From Candidatus Melainabacteria bacterium (lineage in GTDB: Bacteria > Cyanobacteriota > Vampirovibrionia > Obscuribacterales > Obscuribacteraceae): a DNA stretch of 64,000 bases. The stretch lies in the NCBI GenBank assembly GCA_003963305.1, contig RXJR01000009.1, positions 183,854 to 247,853 of the forward strand, written 5' to 3'. This document shows positions 1-8,658 of this stretch, piece after piece. Below the pieces are notes generated by a model that did no database searches, was not told the origin of the DNA, and saw nothing but the letters and a program-made list of their open reading frames with translations. How positions within the stretch are numbered: the first letter of the stretch is position 1; each line of letters begins with the position of its first letter. Position numbers and translations under genes: made by a program.

Positions 1-849
1 GTGAACGGTAAGCTCTACCGTGGCGCAGTCTGGCTCAAGCCGGGTGCGCCTGACGGTGCTAGCGATGCCGGCGGTATTACCGTCATTAACATTGTCGATC
101 TCGAGGATTACTTGCTTTCCGTGCTGCCTGGCGAAATGCCGTCAAGTTGGCCGCTGGAGGCTTTGAAGGCTCAGGCAGTGGCCGCCCGTTCGTATGCAAT
201 CGCCAACATCGGTAAGCATTCGAAAGAGGGCTACGATCTGCGAGCCACTATCGACGATCAGGTTTACAACGGTGTTTCCAGCGAAAATGCCAACTCCAAC
301 CGGGCTGTTGCTGAGACCGAAGGATTGATTCTGAAACATGAAGGCAAGCCGGTTTCAGCTTTTTTCCACAGCACCAGTGGTGGTAGCACTGAAGTAGCCG
401 AGCATGTCTGGGGGCGTCCTGTACCCTACCTGCGCATGGTTCCTGACTACGACGACATGTCGCCGCACTTCGCCTGGAATCGAAAAGTTAAGGTTGATGA
501 CATGGCACGAGCTATCGGCGCGGATCTTGGTCCACTGACGTCCTTTTCTATCGTTTCGCGCACTCCCTCCAACAGAGTCAAAGACACCGTGCTGGTGGGC
601 GCCAACGGCTCAAAAACCATCTCGGGCGAGACACTGCGAAAAGTCTTTAAGCTCCCCAGTACCAACTTTAATATCGTTTGCAAAGACAACACTCTGGAAT
701 TCCTCGGACGCGGCAATGGTCACGGTCTTGGGCTGTCACAGTGGGGCGCCCGGGCGCTCGCTGAACATGGGTATAATGCAGCTCAGATTCTTACGTATTA
801 CTATAAAGACGTATCCGTTGATTATTTGGCCGATTCAGTCGGCATCTGA
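1..849 (+). CDS. SpoIID/LytB domain protein, probably cut at its 5' end by the window
   Basis: The protein matches the SpoIID/LytB family. In sporulating Firmicutes this family includes a lytic transglycosylase that cuts glycan strands; in non-sporulating bacteria it is a cell-envelope peptidoglycan enzyme or amidase enhancer. The hallmark segment LPGEMPSSWPLEALKAQAV lies near residues 42-60 and includes the Glu (about E45) that is catalytic in SpoIID. It is followed by AARSYA, HSTSGGSTE and the C-terminal GRGNGHGLGLSQWGA block. The reading frame is open at base 1 and no signal peptide is visible, so the true start probably lies outside the window; the GTG at base 1 is only the first possible start. 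The stop codon is followed 8 bp later by the M50 protease gene, whose Shine-Dalgarno overlaps it, so the two are likely cotranscribed. Confidence 0.85.
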   Translation: MNGKLYRGAVWLKPGAPDGASDAGGITVINIVDLEDYLLSVLPGEMPSSWPLEALKAQAVAARSYAIANIGKHSKEGYDLRATIDDQVYNGVSSENANSNRAVAETEGLILKHEGKPVSAFFHSTSGGSTEVAEHVWGRPVPYLRMVPDYDDMSPHFAWNRKVKVDDMARAIGADLGPLTSFSIVSRTPSNRVKDTVLVGANGSKTISGETLRKVFKLPSTNFNIVCKDNTLEFLGRGNGHGLGLSQWGARALAEHGYNAAQILTYYYKDVSVDYLADSVGI

Positions 850-857
850 GGTTACTT

Positions 858-2210
858 TTGCTGGTCCAGTTATTTGCCGTCTTTGTCATGCTTGCAATTC
901 TGAGCACGCTCATTATCGTGCACGAGTGCGGGCACTTTTCAGTTGCCAGGTTTTTCGGGTTCCAGACCCCTGTCTTTGGTTTCGGATTGCCCTTCGGACC
1001 GCACTGGGTGGTTGGTAAGAAGTGGGGAACCGAGTTCCGCATTCACGCCTGCCTGCTTGGCGGCTACGTGGCAATTCCTGAGTTGGGCGATGAATCAGCC
1101 GCATCTGAAGACGCCTTCGGCGTTCCATTGAAGCCTTTTCGCAAGTTTCCTATCTGGCAAAGAGCCCTGGTAGCCTTTGCTGGTGTGGGTTTTAATATCA
1201 TCTTTGCTTACCTTGTCATGCTCGTCATGTTCCTGACTTTAGGCGTGCAGTCTCAACCGACTGTGGTCACTAAGCTGATTCCAGCAGATTCAATTGCTGC
1301 CAGAGCAGGCATCAAGGTAAACGACACTATTGTTGCCATCAACGGTAAACCGGTTTCCAGTACTGACGAAACAGTGGCGGCTCTGAGCGCTCACCGCAGT
1401 GAGTTGGTGCACGTGCAGATCATGCGCGACTACCAGCCGATCACAATCGATGTAACGACCAGTGATAAAGGCAAGGTCGGCATGCAGCTCGAGGGCAAAG
1501 GACCGGCGACTTACAAGAAAGTCGAGGGCAATTTCTTCGAGGTCGCTCGCCAGGCTCTGGTCAAACTATGTACCCTGACTTACAGCATGATGAGTGCACT
1601 CGGTCAGATGGTCGAAGGTTTGCTCAGTGGCGGTGGCGACAAAGCCTCGCCGGGGCACCCAAAAGTGAGCCTGGGTGACCTGCATGGCGTTTTTGCGGTT
1701 ATTAAGATTGGGGCGGATATCGCTCAACAAGATTGGACTCAGTTATTCCTTTTCACGATTCTGATCAGCATGGACCTGGCCATCATCAACTTGTTGCCCT
1801 GGCCGGCTCTCGATGGCGGACACCTGGCGTTTATGACGTTCGAGGCGATTCGCGGTCGTCCCATGGGCGAACGTGCTCAGGGTGAAATCGTTAAATGGGG
1901 TTTTGTCAGCCTGATTGTGCTGATGGTTGTCATAATGGTTAATGACGTCCGTGCGCTGGTCACAGGGCAACTGGAGTACAAGAAGGACAAACAGCAGGAA
2001 GACAAAGCCGATAGCAAGACTGGTGATAAGTCACCTGAGAAACCTGCCGGTGAGGCGGGAAAAGCTGCTGTTCAATCGTCACCTGCTGTTGAATCAGCGC
2101 CTGCCGTTGATTCAGCGGTAACGGAAAAAGAACCATCCGCTCCGCCTGCTGATGATAGTGCGGCTGAAAAGAAACCTGACGCGGCTCAGTCGCCTGAACC
2201 TGCAAAATAG
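858..2210 (+). CDS. rseP: RseP-like site-2 zinc metalloprotease (M50)
   Basis: This is an intramembrane zinc protease of the S2P/RseP family, which cuts membrane-bound anti-sigma factors or signal peptides inside the bilayer. The first membrane segment carries HECGH (residues 22-26), the zinc-binding HExxH motif. A PDZ-like domain lies around residues 125-200. The second metal-binding motif NLLPWPALDGG is near residues 311-321 and is followed by a last membrane segment. Residues from about 375 to 450 are a charged Lys/Glu/Pro/Ala-rich tail that looks disordered and is longer than usual for the family. The start is a TTG with GAGG at 848-851, six bases upstream, overlapping the stop of the preceding gene; no better ATG fits before the HExxH helix. 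An FmdB gene follows after 21 bp. Confidence 0.92.
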   Translation: MLVQLFAVFVMLAILSTLIIVHECGHFSVARFFGFQTPVFGFGLPFGPHWVVGKKWGTEFRIHACLLGGYVAIPELGDESAASEDAFGVPLKPFRKFPIWQRALVAFAGVGFNIIFAYLVMLVMFLTLGVQSQPTVVTKLIPADSIAARAGIKVNDTIVAINGKPVSSTDETVAALSAHRSELVHVQIMRDYQPITIDVTTSDKGKVGMQLEGKGPATYKKVEGNFFEVARQALVKLCTLTYSMMSALGQMVEGLLSGGGDKASPGHPKVSLGDLHGVFAVIKIGADIAQQDWTQLFLFTILISMDLAIINLLPWPALDGGHLAFMTFEAIRGRPMGERAQGEIVKWGFVSLIVLMVVIMVNDVRALVTGQLEYKKDKQQEDKADSKTGDKSPEKPAGEAGKAAVQSSPAVESAPAVDSAVTEKEPSAPPADDSAAEKKPDAAQSPEPAK

Positions 2211-2231
2211 TCTAAATCGAGGAATCACGCC

Positions 2232-2486
2232 ATGCCACTATACGAATACAGATGCCATGACTGCCGAGAAGTTTTCGGTGTGGAACGATCGATGAGTGAA
2301 GTTTCCGAGAAGGAAAACTGCACCGCATGCGGTTCATCATCGGTGAATCGCATTTGGAATGCCACGATTCGTGCCGGCGGCACTACACCTGATGTAGGGC
2401 AGGGCACGTCACGCGCTTCAAGTGGTGGCGGCGGCGGTGGCGGTTGCGGCTCTTGCAGCACGCATTCATGTGGTACGTGTCATTAG
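2232..2486 (+). CDS. FmdB family zinc ribbon protein
   Basis: This is a small FmdB-type (CxxC_CxxC_SSSS) putative regulatory protein. It begins with the family signature MPLYEYRCHDC, and a second cysteine pair CTACGSS completes a four-cysteine zinc ribbon in the first 40 residues. The C-terminal part is a glycine run followed by CGSCSTHSCGTCH, a cysteine-rich tail seen in many members. Function in the family is poorly defined; metal-dependent regulation is only presumed. A good Shine-Dalgarno (GAGGAA near 2219) precedes the ATG. The last ten codons and stop form the first copy of a 41-bp tandem repeat that continues into the intergenic space. Confidence 0.9.
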   Translation: MPLYEYRCHDCREVFGVERSMSEVSEKENCTACGSSSVNRIWNATIRAGGTTPDVGQGTSRASSGGGGGGGCGSCSTHSCGTCH

Positions 2487-2576
2487 CAGGTAGATGCAGC
2501 ACGCACTCATGCGGTACCTGTTATTAACAGGTAAGTTCAGTGCACCCTCATCCGGCACCTGTCACTAACAGGTGAA
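2454..2576. repeat. Three-copy 41-bp tandem repeat at the convergent fmdB/panB junction
   Basis: Three diverged copies of a 41-bp unit start at 2454, 2495 and 2536. The first copy contains the 3' end of the FmdB coding sequence, the second is intergenic, and the third holds the panB stop codon. Each unit carries an inverted repeat of the form ACCTGT-N5-ACAGGT (2516-2532 and 2557-2573 are clean; 2475-2491 has one mismatch in each arm). The arrangement looks like a duplicated gene end whose hairpins sit between two converging transcripts. A role in bidirectional termination is possible, but there is no U-tract. Confidence 0.8.
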
Positions 2577-3446
2577 TTCACCGCGCACAAGGTCTTCTTC
2601 GTCTATGAGGCTGCGCAACTCAGACTCTTCGTCAGGCGGAAACGTGAATGATTCGGAGCTGTTTGGAAAGTCTTTGCTGGTGACATCTTTGGCATAGCTC
2701 ATGATCGCTTCCTGGCAACTTTCGGCCAGGTTGGCGTAACGACGAACGAAGCGTGGCTTGAAGTCAGTGTATTTGCCCAGCAAGTCATCCGTAACAAGTA
2801 TCTGTCCGTCTGTGTCGTTGCCTGCGCCGATTCCGATTGTAGGAATCGTCAGTCGATCGGTAATCATTTTAGCCACTATGGACGGTACCATCTCCAGCAC
2901 TACTGCGAAGGCGCCTGCTCTCTGCAGGGCCATGGCTTCGTGAAACAGTCGGGCTCCTTCTTCAGCCGATCGTCCCTGCACGCGAGTGCCTCCCAGTCCG
3001 TGCACCGACTGAGGGGTGAACCCGAGATGTCCCATGACCGGAATTCCCATTCCTACCAGGCGTTCTACGATTTCGAGATTGAGCTTTGTGGCGCCTTCCA
3101 GTTTGACCGCCTGAGCATTCGCTTCTTTGATAAATCGACCGGCATTGGTGATCGCCTGAGTGACATCGACCTGGTAGCTCATAAAGGGCAGGTCTGCCAC
3201 CACGAGAGCTGTCTGCGCACCTCTCGTCACAGCTTTGGTGTGATGCAGCATCTCCTCCATCGTGACAGCATGCGTGGTGCGGTGGCCCAGTGCCACCATG
3301 GCCAGGCTGTCACCGACGAGAATCAGGTCTACGCCTGCTCGATCGAGTATCTGGGCGGTCGAATAATCGTAGGCTGTTAAGCAAACAATCTTTCGTTTTT
3401 CGGACTTGTACTTTTGTAGCGTGAGGGTCGAAACCGGTTTGCTCAT
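2565..3446 (-). CDS. panB: 3-methyl-2-oxobutanoate hydroxymethyltransferase
   Basis: PanB transfers a hydroxymethyl group from 5,10-methylenetetrahydrofolate to alpha-ketoisovalerate to form ketopantoate, the first committed step of pantothenate and coenzyme A synthesis in the cytosol. Full-length family blocks are visible: AYDYSTAQILDRAGVDLILVGDSL, HHTKAV, VVADLPFMSY, VKLEGA, MGHLGFTPQ and IPTIGIGAG with the metal-binding Asp and catalytic Glu regions intact. The 293 residues include about 25 residues of acidic C-terminal extension beyond the usual end. The gene is alone on its strand; panC and panD are not in the window. Its stop codon lies in the third copy of the 41-bp repeat. Confidence 0.96.
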   Translation of the reverse strand: MSKPVSTLTLQKYKSEKRKIVCLTAYDYSTAQILDRAGVDLILVGDSLAMVALGHRTTHAVTMEEMLHHTKAVTRGAQTALVVADLPFMSYQVDVTQAITNAGRFIKEANAQAVKLEGATKLNLEIVERLVGMGIPVMGHLGFTPQSVHGLGGTRVQGRSAEEGARLFHEAMALQRAGAFAVVLEMVPSIVAKMITDRLTIPTIGIGAGNDTDGQILVTDDLLGKYTDFKPRFVRRYANLAESCQEAIMSYAKDVTSKDFPNSSESFTFPPDEESELRSLIDEEDLVRGEFTC

Positions 3447-3568
3447 TTTGCCTGCCGTGGTTGCCGAAGTATGAACAATGAGATCATATCAAGTATTTGA
3501 TGTAATACGTTTTTATATTCTCATTGTTGCCGATTGCGGCTCAGCTGCCCGTTACAGACTGCAATGAC

Positions 3569-5044
3569 CTAATATCCGCGTTTCTTGATCTGCTCCTGTC
3601 GAGCTCTTTTTCTCGCTTCCTCTTGCTGCAGTGAAACGATGTGCTTGGGGTCGTAAGGATAGCGACCAGCTACTTCGTGGAATTCCTGATACTTTAAACC
3701 TGCATCAGCAGGTAATCCCATCTTCTCCAGAAGATAAGCGAAGTTGTAGATGCAGCCGTCGTATTTAGGTTGCAGTGCCATTGCTGCTTGATACTTTGCA
3801 GAAGCGCCGTTTAAGTCGCCCTGCGCTTCCAGCACTGCTCCCAGGTTTTGTGTTGCGTCGAAGTTTTGTGGGTCTAGTTCGAGAACTCGATTGAATGTTT
3901 GTTTTGCGCCATCCATATCGCCGTCATCGACTTGCGTGAGACCCTTGCGCACGAGCGCATTTACTTCTTCTGGATCGTACTGATTGCCTTTTCTTTTCTT
4001 ATTGGCATTGGCGCGCAGAGCCTTTTCCATTTCTGCAATGTGTTTGACTACGTCTGCATTGTTTCGCGTCATGGCAGCGACGTCTTTCCACGCTTCCACG
4101 CTGTCTATGTTTCTGCCTTCGAACTCCAGAGATTTTGCTGCCATTGTTCGCATGGCGAGCGGGTCTACGTGAGGCCACTTCTTAGTATCGGTGTAGAGCG
4201 GATTGATTTTCGAAGCCTGTTTTATTTCATCGAGACAGCGATTAGGATCGCCCCGGTAGTAGCGAACGCGCGCCAACTCCCAGTGCGCAGGGGCGCATTT
4301 TACGTCATTGCTGAGAGCGGTTCTAAACTCAGCTTCCGCCTCATCGAGCTTGCCGTCGGCACAGTAGATGTTACCGAGATGGTAGTGAATGATCGGATTT
4401 GTCGGCATCAACTTTTCTGCTGTTTGCAGCTTTTCGATGGAATCATCTATGGTGCCACCCTGACCAGATGTGTAGCGCTCATAGATGGCTAAACCAAGGT
4501 CTTTTTGTGCATCAACATAGTTTGGATTTTTTCGCGTCGCAGTTTCGAAAAGGTCGATTGCTTTATCTAAGTCGCCTTTGTCGCGATAAATTTCGCCCAG
4601 GTGATAATAAGCATCAGGGTAGTTGGGGTCGATTTTGTTGCATTCCTCGAACATGCGCATTGCTTCAGTGTCTTTGCCTGTTTTTTTGAGGAATATGCCG
4701 TAGTTGTTGCGGCAGGGCACGAAGTTGTAATCGAGTTGCAAAGCTGCGCGGAATTTGAGCATGGCATTGTAGTTGTCACCGCTGCGTGCATATGCCAGCG
4801 CCATCAAATGACAGATGTTTTTGTCGCCGTGCGAATAGTTTTCCGCTTGACGGCACAGGTTGATGGTGGCGTTGTCATCACCCATCGAAAATGCTTGCAG
4901 TGCTTGCTGATAGATGCCGTGTGCCTGCCTCAGTTGCGCGGGCGGCTCGGTGGGGCGATACCATTCGCCCTGGGCAAATACTTGTGTAGTGGTCAAACCC
5001 GTAGTCAGCATTAATGCCAAGGATGGCAAGATCTTGCGGGGCAT
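3569..5044 (-). CDS. Secreted tetratricopeptide repeat protein
   Basis: This is an exported TPR protein of about 491 residues. The N-terminus has two basic residues, a hydrophobic core and a signal peptidase site at VFAQ, so it is expected in the periplasm or outside the inner membrane. From about residue 50 to 460 it is almost wholly TPR helices, with repeats such as YYHLGEIYRDKGDLDKAIDLF and QNLGAVLEAQGDLNGASAKY. The C-terminus is basic. TPR proteins are binding scaffolds, and no enzymatic motif is visible. I prefer the ATG at 5044 with GGAG seven bases upstream over the TTG one codon earlier. It lies just downstream of the SAF-TPR gene on the same strand, with a 37-bp gap, so the two may be cotranscribed. 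Confidence 0.85.
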   Translation of the reverse strand: MPRKILPSLALMLTTGLTTTQVFAQGEWYRPTEPPAQLRQAHGIYQQALQAFSMGDDNATINLCRQAENYSHGDKNICHLMALAYARSGDNYNAMLKFRAALQLDYNFVPCRNNYGIFLKKTGKDTEAMRMFEECNKIDPNYPDAYYHLGEIYRDKGDLDKAIDLFETATRKNPNYVDAQKDLGLAIYERYTSGQGGTIDDSIEKLQTAEKLMPTNPIIHYHLGNIYCADGKLDEAEAEFRTALSNDVKCAPAHWELARVRYYRGDPNRCLDEIKQASKINPLYTDTKKWPHVDPLAMRTMAAKSLEFEGRNIDSVEAWKDVAAMTRNNADVVKHIAEMEKALRANANKKRKGNQYDPEEVNALVRKGLTQVDDGDMDGAKQTFNRVLELDPQNFDATQNLGAVLEAQGDLNGASAKYQAAMALQPKYDGCIYNFAYLLEKMGLPADAGLKYQEFHEVAGRYPYDPKHIVSLQQEEARKRARQEQIKKRGY

Positions 5045-5081
5045 CAATTTACTCCGAAACCTAGCAGAATTTCATAATAAC

Positions 5082-5924
5082 CTATTGCCTGTTGGGCGGC
5101 ACAGGTAGCATGGCAAGTGAGCCGAACTGCGTGCAACGCAGGCACTGGCGACCCTTGTACTGGCGGTGGCAGACCGGACAGATCAGTACAGGCAATGGCG
5201 CGTTCTCCGCCTCGACTGTCTCGATAATCTTCTGTGCTTCAGTTAGCCACTTGTCTGGGTCTGGCGGGGTTTCGAAGGGTTTACCCTGATCGGCGTAGAT
5301 CCGCTCCAGCTTGGCGATCACATACATGGTTTCGTTGTGCCATCTGCCAAAGTTCTTCATCAAGATAGGCAACGCCCTGGCCAGCAGTGTCTCGACGTCG
5401 GTTATTTTGCCCTGGTAATACATTGCGTTGCTCAGCTTGCTCAGCCCGAATGCAATGGCGGCATGTTCTTCGCCTACCAGCTCGATTTTGGTGATTAACG
5501 ATTCTGTATACACCACTTCAGCTTCAGCGTAGCGTTTTTGCAAGCAGTAGAGATCGCCAAGTCCGTCCAGAGAAACGACTCGCATAGATTTGTTGAGTTG
5601 GTAATCAGCTTCGTCGAGTGCCTGACGCCAGAATTGTTCCGCCTCTACGTAGACTCTATTCTCAACTGCCTTTTCAGCGGCAGTTTTGAGCTGTTCCCAC
5701 TTCGTTGGCCCAAAAGTTTTCTGCTCCACAGCTTGCAGGTCGGAAACGCGCACTTGATGACCCTGTGGAATCAAATTGGCGGCGGTTTTACCGATCGCAA
5801 AGGCAGTACTCGGCACGCCGTTCGGGTCGTACGCCGAGTCGGGCATCTTGAACTCGTCCAGCAATTCCAGCGTGATCACTGTTCCTGGGCGAATATCTCT
5901 CTTTGCGCGAACCACGAGAATCAT
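5082..5924 (-). CDS. SAF domain-TPR-zinc ribbon fusion protein
   Basis: This 280-residue protein joins three modules. Residues 1-65 look like a SAF domain (RAKRDIRPGTVITLELLDEF followed by GKTAANLIPQGHQVRVSDL), a fold found in antifreeze-like proteins, altronate dehydratases and the pilus protein CpaB. Residues 70-210 are kinesin-light-chain-type TPRs with YCLQKRYAEAEVVYTESL. The C-terminus has a CPVCHRQYKGRQCLRC zinc ribbon. There is no signal peptide, so it is probably cytosolic. I know no characterised protein with this order. A role as an assembly or adaptor factor is inference. The start ATG is the only one consistent with a complete SAF domain; the Shine-Dalgarno is weak. Confidence 0.7.
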   Translation of the reverse strand: MILVVRAKRDIRPGTVITLELLDEFKMPDSAYDPNGVPSTAFAIGKTAANLIPQGHQVRVSDLQAVEQKTFGPTKWEQLKTAAEKAVENRVYVEAEQFWRQALDEADYQLNKSMRVVSLDGLGDLYCLQKRYAEAEVVYTESLITKIELVGEEHAAIAFGLSKLSNAMYYQGKITDVETLLARALPILMKNFGRWHNETMYVIAKLERIYADQGKPFETPPDPDKWLTEAQKIIETVEAENAPLPVLICPVCHRQYKGRQCLRCTQFGSLAMLPVPPNRQ

Positions 5925-6355
5925 ATTTAGCTGCTCTTTTGGATTTCAGGTGGTGAAAACAGGTCTGTACTTAGATTATAAGCAGACATTCTGGTGGGCG
6001 GCTACTCGAAAGTTTGCGGAAAACTTCTCGGGTTTTTAAGACCTGACAAAAATTGGAGCCTGGATTCATAGTTTTTGGCTACGGTCAGTCCCGCAATGGC
6101 GCTAGTGGCGCAACCTGTCTGATTAACAACTCCGAAACAATTTCGGTGTTCAATGCTTTCAGTACGGAACACCTGCTACCGGTAAGCAGCCCGATTCTAT
6201 AAGTTTTCGCTAGAGGTTCGCCACGCATTGCTGCGTGGCGTTCACTCTTTCTCCTTAAACTCAATTGGATTTCATTTGTATTTGTTGCCGGCGTCTATAT
6301 CTATCGAAATAGAGCTAGAGACATTTCCTCTTGATTTGCGCAGCAGCACGCCCTG
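5925..6355. other. 430-bp gap with structured, possibly transcribed sequence
   Basis: No convincing reading frame is present. The region holds a chain of inverted repeats: CCGAAA-caa-TTTCGG at 6132-6146, GGTGTTC with GAACACC at 6145-6151 and 6167-6173, CTGCT with AGCAG at 6173-6177 and 6185-6189, and a perfect 9-bp stem at 6219-6240. The first two share two bases and would compete. The arrangement suggests a structured RNA on the plus strand ending at the last hairpin, or a folded leader of the minus-strand SAF-TPR gene. Confidence 0.35.
6219..6240 (+). terminator. Candidate intrinsic terminator hairpin
   Basis: CGCCACGCA pairs perfectly with TGCGTGGCG around a TTGC loop. On the plus strand it is followed by the pyrimidine-rich TTCACTCTTTCTCC, a mediocre U-tract; on the minus strand there is none. 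No plus-strand gene precedes it, so if it is a terminator it would end a non-coding transcript. Confidence 0.4.
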
Positions 6356-6847
6356 TTACTTCAATCGGACAATCGGAAAAGTATAGGTGTTCGAGAATTT
6401 CAGCTTTCCGTCTTGAAATTGTGCGGTGCCGAAGAACGTCAGAGGTTGAAAGGGCAACGTTACTTCAGTTGATGTAGTCAGTTGCACGTAAGGTGATGAT
6501 TGCGGGTCGGGAGCGCCATTGAATGTTTGATAAACAATAGGGCTTTGCAGAATGGGCTTGCCAACGAAACTAACTGTTTCGTGACCCTTCAAGACAGTCT
6601 GTGCCAATTTAGTCGCCTGACCCAGATCTTCGCCCTGTGCCGCTGCTCGTGCAGCATCTCGGCATGCAACATCATTCATATAGGCACCAAATATAATGGC
6701 GCTGAGATGTACAGCCAGTATGACGAATACCAACATCATGAACGAGCAGCACGACAGCTCGACGAGTAGAGAGCCGGTTCTATTTCTCTTGTAGGCACCA
6801 GTTCTCGACGATTGGACTGATTTTTGCTTGAAACTGCGGTTATACAT
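6356..6847 (-). CDS. TadE-like pseudopilin/pilus assembly protein
   Basis: The protein has the TadE-like N-terminus: a short basic leader, then GSLLVELSCCSFMMLVFVIL, in which the conserved Glu sits at the start of the hydrophobic helix, followed by NDVACRDAARAAAQG. TadE proteins are pseudopilins processed by a prepilin peptidase and act with Tad/Flp pili. The rest is a beta-rich periplasmic domain without further motifs. I prefer the ATG at 6847, which has GAGG six bases upstream and overlaps the stop of the vWA gene by eight bases; an upstream ATG at 6865 is also in frame. It is the last gene of the Tad-like run. Confidence 0.75.
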   Translation of the reverse strand: MYNRSFKQKSVQSSRTGAYKRNRTGSLLVELSCCSFMMLVFVILAVHLSAIIFGAYMNDVACRDAARAAAQGEDLGQATKLAQTVLKGHETVSFVGKPILQSPIVYQTFNGAPDPQSSPYVQLTTSTEVTLPFQPLTFFGTAQFQDGKLKFSNTYTFPIVRLK

Positions 6848-8642
6848 CTGAGGCCTCATGTGCAATTAGTCTGACCAGGTTGCGAGCTATTTTTGAGAAG
6901 GCGCTTCTCAAGTCGGCGCTGTTGGTTACTTCAGTGAAGGTACCTCCATGCCCTGCTATAGCCGCGATACCGCCAGTGGAAGGGTCGCTGTTCTTGTCGT
7001 TCAAAATTGCTACTTGCTGGGGAATGATGGCAGGATTTTGCGCTAATCCAACTGTGTAGATTGCGATACCGGCGTCTCTCGCTTCTGCTGCAGCCAGGCG
7101 GGCGTTTCGTAGAGGGTCGCTCGTATCGAGCGGACCGCAGGGCAGAGTCGGCTCTCCATCGGTGAAAAGGACGATAGCTTTGACGCTGCCCAGGCGTGAT
7201 TTGTTTTTGATGTCTTGAACGGCTTCATGAATGGCGCCGCCGATATTTGTGGATCCCATGGCAACGCAGGATTTTATGGATTTATTGACGAGATCATAAT
7301 TGTTTTGATCGGCTGCATTGCTCACTTTGACGTGGGGAAGTGGAAATCCCTGCTTCTGTCCGTAAGACGAGCTGTCATCGACTGAATACCATGTTTCGGT
7401 GCTGTTAGGATCTGCGCCTACAGCCGAGTCGAATGACACCAGCCCGAAGTGTGTATCTGCATCTGTGTTGAGGATGTCGTTGAAGGTAAGCAGTGCGTTT
7501 TTTGCATCGTTCATCGGCTGCAACTTGTTTGCTGCTGCGTCCAGATAAGCTTTTTGATAGCCGGGGCGCGGGCTCACAGTGACGGAAGTGTTTGCTTTGC
7601 TCGACTTGAAGACAGCGTCATTTTCCAGATTTCCACGCGCTGCTTCGATGAGCGTATTGAGATTGGGAAAACTGTAACCTTGATATTCGAATGAGCTGAA
7701 AGTTTGGTTGCCATCAATGTTTACCACCATGTCGGTGAAGGCAGGATAGCCATCCCATGTGAAGGCTGTGCCCGGAGGGTAGTTGCCTGGAGGTTGACCG
7801 GCGTCAGGATAGCCGTTCAGTGAGCGCAAGCCGGGCACGCCATATGCTTTGGCCAGATACTCGGTGAAGTACATTTTGCCGTTCCAGTAAGACTCGGTCA
7901 GAAGCTGCGGTGCAATGCCGTTCAGGCTGCTGCCGGTGACGTCTGGCTTGACTACGTCGAACAACTTTCCGTTGGCGACGCCATTGTTTCCTGAAATTAC
8001 CTCGTAGGATATCGAGCCGCCATTCAAGGTCGGGTCCCACTTCCTCTTAACGCAAGAGATTGGAGTCTGGTCGTCCATTGATCCTGATATGTCGAAACAA
8101 ATCGAGACGTCGAATCTTGGCACCGCACCAGTTGCGATGGCATTGACGGACATTGAATTGATGCCGACGAATTTTCCAAAGGCCAGCGTGGTGACAAGGC
8201 TGCCGTAGACGCGCACCACCTTGGCATTGGCGCTGGAGATATCTTCTACCGCGTTTGTGATCGGGTTGCGGAATTCGAAATATACTTTGGATTCGCCGAT
8301 GTTGACTGCTTTGTCGTCTCTGTTGCTGGCGAGTGCGGTTGACGTTAGCTTGCTGCCGAGGACGAAGTTGCTTTGCATTATTTTCAGCGCTGCTTTGATG
8401 GAATTCTGGTGCGCAAGAGTTGTATTGGTGTTGTCCGAACTGGCAAGAGTCGCGACTGCAGCTAGTGATGCTGCGTCACAGGCATTTTGAAGTTCTTGCT
8501 TGGCCAGATAGAGACGCGCCACCTCGAAGGTGAAGACCGCGAGTAGCGGCATCACAAAGAACCCTACAATCGATACGAGAGCAAGTACTCCTTGCCCTTT
8601 GTTAGATCGAGTTTTTCGAGGCGCGACCGAAAGCGTATTCAT
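6840..8642 (-). CDS. TadG-like protein with von Willebrand factor A domain
   Basis: The N-terminus (GQGVLALVSIVGFFVMPLLAVFTFEVARLYLAKQELQNACDAAS, positions 18-62) is the typical Tad-G-like membrane anchor of Flp/Tad pilus systems. A vWA domain starts around residue 180: VSICFDISGSMDD holds the DxSxS metal-ion-dependent adhesion site, with a long insertion before the rest of the domain. Later elements are SFDSAVG, STNIGGAIHEAV (the third MIDAS loop) and VLFTDGEPT. vWA domains of this kind bind ligands or other subunits on the cell surface. Length is 600 residues. It sits between two TadE-like genes on the same strand, which supports a shared pilus or surface structure. Confidence 0.85.
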   Translation of the reverse strand: MNTLSVAPRKTRSNKGQGVLALVSIVGFFVMPLLAVFTFEVARLYLAKQELQNACDAASLAAVATLASSDNTNTTLAHQNSIKAALKIMQSNFVLGSKLTSTALASNRDDKAVNIGESKVYFEFRNPITNAVEDISSANAKVVRVYGSLVTTLAFGKFVGINSMSVNAIATGAVPRFDVSICFDISGSMDDQTPISCVKRKWDPTLNGGSISYEVISGNNGVANGKLFDVVKPDVTGSSLNGIAPQLLTESYWNGKMYFTEYLAKAYGVPGLRSLNGYPDAGQPPGNYPPGTAFTWDGYPAFTDMVVNIDGNQTFSSFEYQGYSFPNLNTLIEAARGNLENDAVFKSSKANTSVTVSPRPGYQKAYLDAAANKLQPMNDAKNALLTFNDILNTDADTHFGLVSFDSAVGADPNSTETWYSVDDSSSYGQKQGFPLPHVKVSNAADQNNYDLVNKSIKSCVAMGSTNIGGAIHEAVQDIKNKSRLGSVKAIVLFTDGEPTLPCGPLDTSDPLRNARLAAAEARDAGIAIYTVGLAQNPAIIPQQVAILNDKNSDPSTGGIAAIAGHGGTFTEVTNSADLRSAFSKIARNLVRLIAHEASDV

Positions 8643-8658
8643 GGTTTGAGAATCCTAC

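Noticed and set aside
5925..6355. tmRNA, SRP RNA or RNase P RNA
   Set aside because: No acceptor-stem CCA, SRP loop motif or RNase P core motif was seen.
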